Source of the DNA: Cichorium intybus
Taxonomy: Eukaryota; Streptophyta; Magnoliopsida; Asterales; Asteraceae
Length of the DNA stretch: 64,000 nucleotides
NCBI GenBank assembly: GCA_023525715.1
Contig: CM042012.1
Span: 45,175,441-45,239,440, forward strand
Reading direction: 5' to 3'
The translations under genes were made by a program, and so were the position numbers. Below are positions 21,507 to 30,641 of the stretch, piece by piece; within the stretch, counting starts at the first letter, position 1; each line of letters starts with the position of its first letter. The notes beneath the pieces were generated by a model. That model ran no database searches and was not told where the DNA came from. It saw only the letters and a program-made list of their open reading frames with translations.

Positions 21507-24500
21507 TCATACAAAAAGTTGAGGATATTTCTCCCTCATCTCACTTTCGGTCTCCCACGTCATGTCGGAACCTTTGTGATGACGCCAAAGGACTTTCACC
21601 ATACTGATCTTCTTGTTTCTAAGCTGTCTTATCTTGCGGTCTAACACTCGCTCAGGTTGTTCCGGGTATCTCAGCTTTTCATCAACCTCAATTTCAGCAA
21701 GAGGTAATTGTTGAGATTTATCAAACAACGTCTTCCTCAAATGGGACACATGGAATACATCATGTATACCATGAAGTTCATCAGGTAACTCCAATCTATA
21801 CGCCACGGCTCCAACTCTTTGGGATATTCGGAAAGGTCCAATAAAGCGAGGACTCAACTTTCCCTTCTTCCCAAAACGAATCAAGCCTTTCCAAGGGGAT
21901 ACTTTGAGCATTACCATATCTCCCACTTGGAACTCTATCGGTTTCACCCGTCTGTCTGCGTACTGCTTCTGTCTATTCTGAGCTACCTTCAAATTTTCGC
22001 GTATCAGTTTGATCTTTTCTTCAGTCTGGGCTACAATTTCGGGTCCAGCCAACGGCTTTTCCCCAACTTCAGTCCAGCAAGTCGGCGTACGACACGGTGC
22101 TCCATACAAGGCTTCATACGGGGCCATCTGAATGCTGGAATGATAGCTGTTGTTGTACGCGAATTCCACTAAAGGTAAATGATCTTCCCAGCTTCCACCG
22201 AAGTCTATGACACAAGTCCTCAACATATCTTCCAAAGTTCGGATCGTTCTTTCACTTTGGCCATCAGTCTGCGGGTGATATGCGGTACTCATAAGTACTT
22301 TCGTACCCAGTTGCTCTTGAAGACTTTGCCAAAAATGGGAAGTAAATCTGCTGTCTCTGTCCGACACAATCGATGCTGGTACTCCATGCCGACAAAATAC
22401 TTCATCAATGTAGATTTTCGCCAGTTGATCTACTCTGTACTTTTCCTTATATGGTATAAATTGTGCCGACTTGGTCAATCGATCCACAATCACCCATATA
22501 GAATCATAACCTCGCGGTGTCCGCGGCAACTTTGTTACAAAATCCATGGTAATATGGTCCCATTTCTTCTCCGGAATCGGCAATGGCTGTATTTCCCCAT
22601 ATGGTTTCTGATGGTTTGACTTAACTTGCAAACAAGTCAAGCATTTTTCCACGAATCTTCCAACATCTCTTTTCATTCCAGGCCACCAATACATCGGTTT
22701 TAATGTCCGATACATCTTGGTACTACCCGGATGAACTGCATATCTGCTATAATGGGCATCTTCTAGAAGTAAATTCCGCGCTTCTCCTTGTTTTGGGACC
22801 CATATTCGGCCTCTGAAGGTCTTCAAATTCTGAGCATTTTCTTCCAGATGTTTCAAGTATCCTACCATTCTTTCACTTTTTACATTTTCCGGCTTACACG
22901 CTTCCTCTTGTGCCAAACGAATCAATCCTGGTAACCGGCTCACTACACCCATACACGCGGATGTAACTTTCAGAGGAGCTTCTTTTCGACTTAGAGCATC
23001 TGCCACTACATTTGCCTTGCCAGGGTGGTACTGAATTTCACAATCAAAGTCTTTCAACAGATCCATCCACCTTTGCTGTCTCATGCTGAGCTCTTTCTGG
23101 TCAAAAAGATACTTCAGGCTCTTATGATCAGTGTAAATAACAAACTTTACACCATATAAATAATGTCTCCACAACTTCAACGCTAGAACCACCGCAGCTA
23201 ATTCCAGATCATGGACGGGATACTTCTTTTCGGCATCTTTTAATTGGCGAGACGCATAAGCTATGACTCGACCTTTCTGCATCAGAACACACCCAAGACC
23301 AATTCTAGAAGCATCGCTGTAGATCACATACTCTTCTCCGCTTTGTGGTAGTACTAACACCGGCGCTTCACATAAGGCTTGTTTCAACTTCTGGAATGCT
23401 TCTTGTTGCTCTTTAGCCCAAGTAAATTTTTCACCTTTCTTAGTCAACTTGGTCAACGGGACAGCTATCGAGGAGAAGTTTTCAACAAATCTTCTGTAAT
23501 AGCCTGCCAAACCAAGAAAACTTCTTACTTCAGTGGGACTTCTAGGCGGTTCCCATTTCATCACGGCTTCAATCTTTGCTGGATCTACTTTCACCCCTTC
23601 AGCATTAATTACATGGCCAAGGAATTGAACTTCCCTTAACCAGAATTCACACTTGGAGAATTTAGCATACAGCTTTTCTCGGCGAAGCAACTCCAATACT
23701 TGTCGCAAATGCACTTCATGTTCTGTTTGACTTCGCGAATACACCAAGATGTCATCTATAAACACTATCACCGAGGTATCAAGGAACGGTCGGCACACCC
23801 GGTTCATAAGATCCATGAATACGGCTGGAGCATTGGTTAACCCAAAAGGCATCACCAAAAACTCGTAATGACCGTATATCGTTCGGAATGCCGTCTTCGG
23901 AATGTCTGACTCTCTTATCTTTAACTGGTGATAGCCTGACCTCAGATCAATCTTGGAAAAGTAGGACGCGCCTTGTAACTGGTCAAACAAGTCATCTATT
24001 CTGGGTAGCGGGTACTTGTTCTTCACCGTGATTTTGTTTAGTTCCCGATAGTCAATACACATACGCATTGACCCATCCTTCTTCTTGACAAACAGAATAG
24101 GGGCTCCCCAAGGCGATGTACTCGGTCTGATAAAACCCCTGTCTAACAATTCTTCTAGCTGCTTCCGAAGTTCCACCATCTCTGAAGGTGCTAAACGGTA
24201 TGGAGCTCGAGCAACAGGAGCAGCTCCCGGAATCAGTTCAATCGTGAACTCAACCTGTCGATCTGGTGGCAACCCTGGAAGTTCATCTGGAAACACATCT
24301 GGGAACTCATTCACCACATTCACATTTGCTACTCCCACTTTAATCGGTTGAGCCACCGTCACATAAGCTAGATAGGACATCCCTCCTTTACTGACACAGC
24401 TTCGGGCTTGAGCAAAAGAGATGACTGGCATTCTCAACCGAGGTCGTTCACCCTGAATCTTTATCCATTTTCCATCCGGCGATAATACGGTGATGTTTTT

Positions 24501-26150
24501 ATTTCTACAATCCATGTTAGCATAATTTGTCGCTAACCAATCCATTCCCACAATTACACCAAACTCGTTGGTAGTCATCGGCTTCAAATCTATAGGGAAA
24601 ACGGTCCCGTAGATTTTAAGCTGACAACCTTCCATATGTTCAGAAACCCAGACATATCGGCCGTCTGCTATAGCTACTTCTAAGCTTTCATTCATCGGGG
24701 TTAATGGTACATTCAGGCGAGGCAATAAAGATTCCGATACAAAACAGTGAGTCGCCCCCGGATCAAATATAACATATACAGGTATAGTATTGAGAGTAAA
24801 GATACCTGTAATCACATCCGTCTTCTCACGGGCTTCTTCCACAGTCATCTGGAAAGCTCGCGAGGCTATCGGTCGTCCTCTGTTCTTCGGCTCTTCTTTC
24901 TTTCCCACTTGATCTTCCCTAGGTCTTTCACTGTATACTCCAGGTTTCAGTTGGGGACAGTTCGGACGAATATGATCCGTAGCTCCACATTGGTAACATC
25001 TTCGCTCCGCCCGACATTCCCGTGTAGAATGACCCGTCTTTCCACAATTTCGGCAGCTAACTGGCCCAGTATCACTGCGACAACTGCCCGTGTGCCTTTT
25101 TCTGCATTTTTCGCACCACCTCCCTTCATCTCTCTGGCCTTTTCCCCTAGACCCGGATTGTTGTGACTTTTTCTGAGGCGTCCAAACTTGATCTTCCGCC
25201 TTTCGTTTCGTTTCCAAGACTTTCTTTTCATCTTCCTGTCTCTTCAGTTCTGTTTCTCGTTCCGTGGCTCGATCCACCACTTGTCGAAAATTAGTTAATT
25301 TCAATGGTTGTACAACTTCTCTAATTCGGGTTGTCAACCCCCGAACATACTTGTCAATCTTTCTCTTTTCAGTGTAAATGTGGTGTTCCGCAAACCTAGC
25401 CTTCTCCAGAAAGCTAAGAGTATATTCCTGGACAGATCGGGAACCCTGTTCCAAATGCAGGAATTCATCTTCCAACTTCTGAACAGCTACCTCCGAGCAA
25501 TATTCTTCATTGAACTTTGTTTTGAATTGCTCCCAAAGTATCGATTGGGACGAATCAAGATCCAGTGATCTGTAGTAGGTTTGCCACCAATGTAGTGCGC
25601 CACTTGTAAGTTGGTTCGTGGCAAATTCCACTTTATCTTCATCCGCACACTTGCTTACTCGGAACACCTTTTCCATATGCATGATCCATTCCATAGCTTT
25701 GACTGGATCATCTGTCCCCGAAAATTCCTTTGGTTTACAACCAAGGAAAGATTTATATGTACACCCGACTTTCCTTGCAGAGGCTTCCCCACCTTGTGTT
25801 TCCTTTACTGCCCGGGCTCGACTTTCTCCCTGGCTTTCATTTTCTGGCTGCCCGTCATGAACACTTTTTGCAGCCTCCTCAGTAGGATCCGGATTTGCAC
25901 TTGGGTTGGGATTGCCACTCGGGTGAGGGTTGTTTGATAACGCAGGCATCATCTGCCTAACCACTTCTTCCACAATGGCTCGTATATCAGGTGGATTTTG
26001 TCCCACCGGTTCCCTTGCTGGTGCTCTTCGCCCAAAAGAGCCTCGTGACCTAGCTGGTCCGCTTCTTGCAGTTCCACGTGACCTAGCTGGTCCGCTTCTT
26101 GCAGTTCCACGTGAATTCACACCAGTAGGATTGCTTCGTGTATTTCTCAT
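21507..26150 (-). CDS. G1 gag-pol polyprotein with chromodomain
   Basis: A 1547-residue single frame. A basic N-terminus carries a duplicated 12-residue SRGTARSGPARS unit (about 13-36). The gag domain spans about 135-310. Cys/His motifs are WCEKC...C (346-357), CRNCGKTGHSTREC (366-379) and CYQCGATDHIRPNC (385-398). The protease motif is at 463-465 but reads D-P-G instead of D-S/T-G. RT has Asp735 and FIDD (797-800); RNase H has SDAS with Asp946. The integrase zinc site uses His1133, His1140, Cys1170 and Cys1173; its catalytic acids are Asp1203, the SDRD aspartate near 1264 and Glu1300. A chromodomain lies at about 1497-1547. It directs packaging, cDNA synthesis and chromatin-targeted insertion. 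The start is the ATG about 140 nt after the PBS. Confidence 0.97.
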   Translation of the reverse strand: MRNTRSNPTGVNSRGTARSGPARSRGTARSGPARSRGSFGRRAPAREPVGQNPPDIRAIVEEVVRQMMPALSNNPHPSGNPNPSANPDPTEEAAKSVHDGQPENESQGESRARAVKETQGGEASARKVGCTYKSFLGCKPKEFSGTDDPVKAMEWIMHMEKVFRVSKCADEDKVEFATNQLTSGALHWWQTYYRSLDLDSSQSILWEQFKTKFNEEYCSEVAVQKLEDEFLHLEQGSRSVQEYTLSFLEKARFAEHHIYTEKRKIDKYVRGLTTRIREVVQPLKLTNFRQVVDRATERETELKRQEDEKKVLETKRKAEDQVWTPQKKSQQSGSRGKGQRDEGRWCEKCRKRHTGSCRSDTGPVSCRNCGKTGHSTRECRAERRCYQCGATDHIRPNCPQLKPGVYSERPREDQVGKKEEPKNRGRPIASRAFQMTVEEAREKTDVITGIFTLNTIPVYVIFDPGATHCFVSESLLPRLNVPLTPMNESLEVAIADGRYVWVSEHMEGCQLKIYGTVFPIDLKPMTTNEFGVIVGMDWLATNYANMDCRNKNITVLSPDGKWIKIQGERPRLRMPVISFAQARSCVSKGGMSYLAYVTVAQPIKVGVANVNVVNEFPDVFPDELPGLPPDRQVEFTIELIPGAAPVARAPYRLAPSEMVELRKQLEELLDRGFIRPSTSPWGAPILFVKKKDGSMRMCIDYRELNKITVKNKYPLPRIDDLFDQLQGASYFSKIDLRSGYHQLKIRESDIPKTAFRTIYGHYEFLVMPFGLTNAPAVFMDLMNRVCRPFLDTSVIVFIDDILVYSRSQTEHEVHLRQVLELLRREKLYAKFSKCEFWLREVQFLGHVINAEGVKVDPAKIEAVMKWEPPRSPTEVRSFLGLAGYYRRFVENFSSIAVPLTKLTKKGEKFTWAKEQQEAFQKLKQALCEAPVLVLPQSGEEYVIYSDASRIGLGCVLMQKGRVIAYASRQLKDAEKKYPVHDLELAAVVLALKLWRHYLYGVKFVIYTDHKSLKYLFDQKELSMRQQRWMDLLKDFDCEIQYHPGKANVVADALSRKEAPLKVTSACMGVVSRLPGLIRLAQEEACKPENVKSERMVGYLKHLEENAQNLKTFRGRIWVPKQGEARNLLLEDAHYSRYAVHPGSTKMYRTLKPMYWWPGMKRDVGRFVEKCLTCLQVKSNHQKPYGEIQPLPIPEKKWDHITMDFVTKLPRTPRGYDSIWVIVDRLTKSAQFIPYKEKYRVDQLAKIYIDEVFCRHGVPASIVSDRDSRFTSHFWQSLQEQLGTKVLMSTAYHPQTDGQSERTIRTLEDMLRTCVIDFGGSWEDHLPLVEFAYNNSYHSSIQMAPYEALYGAPCRTPTCWTEVGEKPLAGPEIVAQTEEKIKLIRENLKVAQNRQKQYADRRVKPIEFQVGDMVMLKVSPWKGLIRFGKKGKLSPRFIGPFRISQRVGAVAYRLELPDELHGIHDVFHVSHLRKTLFDKSQQLPLAEIEVDEKLRYPEQPERVLDRKIRQLRNKKISMVKVLWRHHKGSDMTWETESEMREKYPQLFV

Positions 26151-26286
26151 ACTTCAAGATTTCAACAAACCGTTAGATTACATATATAATAACAAACTTA
26201 TATATATCTAACAGTCCATTATCTGTGTTTCTCTCAAGGTTTAAGTCCAGGGATCTAATCTAAGACACCTAGTTCACTTAAACCTC

Positions 26287-26299
26287 GGCTCTGATACCA
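26287..26299 (-). promoter_or_regulatory. G1 tRNA-Met primer-binding site
   Basis: GGCTCTGATACCA on the plus strand, a perfect complement to the tRNA-iMet PBS, three nt from the LTR tip at 26303. Confidence 0.95.
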
Positions 26300-26302
26300 A
26301 CT

Positions 26303-28224
26303 TGTAACACCCGACTTATTAACAAAAACACCCCAAAAATTTTTCATTTTTCATACCAAATATCTTACAATAAAAAACATAATTAGGGGTATTAGTTAAC
26401 AAATACGAGGACAAGTGTATCACGAAGTACAATACATAAATATTATACATTCTTCAAGCCGGGTATCACTTCAACGCTAAGTCCTCAGTCACGGACTTTA
26501 TCTTTTCCCTTAGCAGGGTCACGCTCACCTGCAGGGACATATCAAACAAACCGTGAGCTACAAGCCCAATGAGTAATCAAACAAATATAACATGTATAAG
26601 AATAAAATTCTCTATACAAAATCAATTTAGCATTATCAGGCAATATAAAATCATATATGGCTCACGGGTTATCCCGCTGTTGCCTAGACTCATGGCTCCG
26701 TTCTTGCCATTGCAATGGCTCACGGCTTATCCGGTCTTGTCTATATAGTTTTGACTCACAGCTCCGTTCTTGTCTGTTATAGACTCACGGCTTATCTGGT
26801 ATTGTCGCACCATTTAAAATCGACTGACTCACAGCTCCGTTCTTGTCTATAGTAGACTCACGGCTTATCTGGTATTGTCATGTCATTATTGTTGACTCAC
26901 AGCTCCGTTCTTGTCTCTATTAGACTCACGGCTTATCTGGTATTGTCATACAATAGATCATGGAATTTACTGTTTTTGTCCCCAAAATCATTTCCAATTG
27001 CAGCTGCCCATTTTACACGTATCACGTCGGGTAATAGTGAGATTACTCACCTGAAGGTTTGCTACAGTTAGCTTTCGTTGTCCCTTGCCTTGAAATAAAA
27101 TCCGTAGGATTTTGTCCCGTACCTATAATTCCATTTATTTCCGCAATGATTATAGGTTAATAACCATTCCAATTAACTCTAATACACTAGAGTTCAATAA
27201 AATAATGTTATAAACAATGCCTAGTTAATAAACTTTCCGTTTACTAACTTTATGTGAATTTTACTATTCACCGAGGCATTCGGATCGGTCTACAGTGCCC
27301 CCGAAGGGTCGGAAACTCAATCTAAAAATTTTCCCAAACTTTTCAGACCATAATACACCTATGTTTCAAATTTGGGCTTAATCGGACAAGCAACGCAAAA
27401 GATAGCGTTTCAAAGTATCTGTCCAGGACCTGTCCACAGGCGCACCGCGCCTAGAAGGGGCGCACCGCGCCCAGCGCCTGTACAGGTTCCTGTCCAGCTC
27501 GCGAATTTCACTGTAGCACGCAGTTTTCTCATCTTAAATGCTTATTTTCGTTTTTAATCACTTGGGGTTTATTCCCAAGTCAAAACCCTTCATAAAAACC
27601 ATGTTTTTTAGCATTGATAACAACTCAATCATTCAAAGGGAAGATTAGGGTTCTTAACTCTAACAACCCCAATTCTTCAATTTTACCATTTATAGCATCC
27701 TACTTCCACTTGATTGAGTTATGTCTTTGTTATAAGAACTTAATGGAAGTATCTAACCAATTTAACCCCATGATCATGGCTGTAATTTCAGTTTGCGAGT
27801 CCTACTCAACTCATCAAGATGAACAATCAAGAAAATGAAGAAACTTACCTCCAAAGTTTCCAATTATACCCTTTGAAGCCAAAAATTAAGTTGCAAGCTC
27901 CAAATCTTCAAGACCACTTCAATTTCTCTGCAGAAAATTGTCCAAGAATTTGTTCCCGTGATTGCCAAAAATCTGCACAAGTCTTGCTTATATATCTCCA
28001 AGATTTGCACTTTGGTCCTTGAAGTTGCATATTTCAAAGTTTTGCCACAAATAACACAATTTATGACAAATAATCAACTTTTATAACATTTTAAGTCCAA
28101 AACTTAAAATATTATTACATAACAAGTCCTTTTCTGTCCAAATGACCAAATTACCCTTTTGAGGTAAAATGACCATTTTGCCCTTTTATTATAATTATAT
28201 AATAAATACATTTTTGGCGTTACA
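26303..28224 (-). repeat. G1 5' LTR
   Basis: 1922 bp, transcribed leftward. TATATAAG lies at 27987-27994, a donor-like GGAG|GTAAGT begins at 27848 about 110 nt after the expected start, and an acceptor-like CCCTGCAG|G ends at 26529. The predicted intron is 1320 nt, the same as in the other copy. About four mismatches to the 3' LTR. Confidence 0.96.
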
Positions 28225-30641
28225 CTAGAGGAGGATTATCCTATGATTCCTAGCCTTAATTTGTGTCTTAATCGTTATCTAAACTTAGATTAACCATTGA
28301 AAGTGTTAAAAAAATCAAGAAAATGAGAATTTGAGCTCAAGAACCCTAGCTAACGGGTTTGTAAGAACAAGATGGTTATAATGGTTCTTGATAAGTCTAA
28401 TATGTTATAATAGAAGTAATAAATTGTTCCTAGTTGATAAATTTGAGTAATTTCAGATTTTGGGTAAAATGTCAAAAATGGAAATTTTTGGAAGAAACTT
28501 GGAATCCATGATTCCATGGTTTAAAAACAAGTAAAAGTAGTTGGGTTATGTTTCTAATCACATCTTGATCATTATCCAACATATGGATAACTTAAAATCA
28601 AGTTTGGTGATTTCATATGCAATTGAACCCTAGAAATTTGAGTTTAAGATCAAAGTGTTAATTTGACATAAAGAGTTGGTTAGAATGAGTCATAAATGAT
28701 GTTTAAGTATGAAGAAACCATTAGAAGTTGTTTCCTAAGAGTTTCAATTAATAAAATGAAAGTTTGAACAAAAAACTGAAATTTGTCGGGTGGAATGGAA
28801 TTGGTGATTCCATGAATGAAACCCATGGAAATGGTTAATGGAAATCATGAATTTGTAATTAAAAAGTATGTTTTGGGTTGTAAAAACCTTAAATTAAATC
28901 ATCCATTGGTTATATAAGTATATGGAAAGAAAATGGACAAAACTAGACTTTAAAATTTGAGTTGATGTGCATATGAGCCTCCTTAGAGCTCTTGTGACAT
29001 CCTATGGTCTTAATCATTAAGTCATGGACTAAATAAGACCTAATAGAAGTGAAAACATGTTCTTAACATAATAAAGGGTCAATCGAAACTATGGTCAAAA
29101 TTTGGTGAAGTTTGGAGTTAAAACGAGCCCGATACATGACTTTTAGTGCAAATTTCGAAGTTTGAAGGGTCTCGGAGAGTTACACGACCGTGTAACTATT
29201 ATGGGTAAAGTTACACGGCCGTGTAACCCTCTGGTGAGGGGTAAAGAGCCTATTTTGCCCCTAGCCTTGTAGCCTTGGTCTCCAATTGATCCCATAAGTG
29301 TTATAGAGCATGAAAACATGAAAAATGAGTCTAAATTGTGTATATGACTTTCCAAGGGTATAATAGTCAATAAAATGTCATTTAAAAGATAATAAGAATA
29401 AGTAAAAAGGTGTGTTAAGGGATGAATATCATAAAAATATTGTGATATGAGCCTAGTGGAACATAACAAAGTAGTCCTTACATGTTGTTAAAGTATAACA
29501 TGTAATTAATAAAGTGTGAATAAACTTCTTAGGTACTTAAGAAGTAAAAGGGCAATGAATAGGAGAGACGAGGACGGGGATAGTTCTAGTTAGACTTCTC
29601 TAACTAGTCGAGGTGAGTTTTATGAGGATGTTTTCCTAGTACATAGCAAAATGATATTTTCAGAAAAGAGATTTCCAAATATTTTTAGATACTAAAGTTT
29701 GGAAACAGTTTTGAAAGTAGCTCTAAGAGCTAAGTGTTTAAAAGAGATTTTAAAGAAGTTCAGTTTTTAAAGAAGTATAGTTTGTGAAGTTTTTGAAAGA
29801 AGCTCCATATGTGAGCTAAAGCTATTGAAGTTAGTTTTAAAAGTATTTTTGATTAAGAGTTAAGAAGTTCATGAGTTTGAGTCTATTATAAATTGTGTCC
29901 CATTTTGACCAATTTGAGATGAAATGAAGAAAGTAAAGAGAAGAACTAAAGCAAAGAAAGTAATATGAGTCAGTTGTCCGGACTAGGATCACCCACATAA
30001 TCGGGAGATCTGAAGACACTACTGGGATGGTACCTCCCATCGCGAAGTAGTTGTCTAGCTTAGCATACCCTTGTGCTTGAATCCGTTCCAAGTCACAAAG
30101 GGGAGACAGAGAGAGCATAACCTAGCAGGTGGATCTGTTCTGTCCCGCGAGGGGAGCTAGTAGAATTAATTAAATTAAACTAATTCATGAGTTTCAGTTG
30201 GTCACCAGAAAATGAGAAAGAAAATAGTTTTATTGAAAAAGAAAGCAGTTTTGAGAAAGAAAGTATTTTTAGAGTTTGAAAGTAAAAAGAAATGAAATTT
30301 TGAGATTTGCTACACAAATCAGTTTTAAGCAGGTTACTTGTAATATTTCAAGTTTTGAACAGAAAAGTTTTGGGTCTAAACCCATATTACTCACGAGGCT
30401 TTATGTCTCACGTTTATTGTTTTTAAATGCTATGTACTTAGGTGAAAGGAGTAGAAGTTGAAGTTGGGACCAGTGTATATACAGTAAGTTTAAATTATGG
30501 TTTTCTGTATTGAGTCTGTAATACCCCTTCAGAATAAAGTTTGTAAAAAAAATTAAGTGACTTTTTTTTCATAGTCACGAGTCGTAGAATTTTTTTTAAT
30601 GTAAACTGTGTTTAAATATGGTTTGAGAAAGGGGTGTTACA
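28225..30641 (+). repeat. T1 5' LTR, second part (R/U5)
   Basis: Resumes the T1 LTR after G1 and collinear with 34748-37164. Contains two 18-bp hairpins: GTTACACGACCGTGTAAC (29179-29196) and the perfect palindrome GTTACACGGCCGTGTAAC (29210-29227). An ATTACTCACGAGG branch-like site lies near 30389, and an acceptor-like TGTACTTAG|G ends at 30441. Short frames that recur in both LTR copies here are carried by the duplication and do not look coding. Confidence 0.93.

Larger units (their letters stand above)
19549..28224 (-). mobile_element. G1: complete young Ty3/gypsy chromovirus (Tekay/Del-like)
   Basis: An 8676-bp minus-strand element with tips TGTAACACC and GCGTTACA, flanked by CTAGA (19544-19548 and 28225-28229). 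The T1 3' LTR at about 34748 holds the unbroken target. Both LTRs are exactly 1922 bp, and I saw only about four differences (CACGG/CATGG, CCAC/CCGC, TTTC/TATC, GTGC/GTAC). That indicates a very recent insertion. It has a PBS, a polypurine tract and one uninterrupted gag-pol of 1547 codons. It is the only structurally complete autonomous element in the window. Confidence 0.97.

Noticed and set aside
21819..26211. Plus-strand frames of 86-146 residues opposite G1
   Set aside because: Shadows of the gag-pol gene on the other strand.
29143..30118. 108- and 93-residue minus-strand frames that recur at 35665-36640
   Set aside because: They recur because the two T1 LTRs are copies of each other. 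Both are antisense to LTR transcription and have no domain features.
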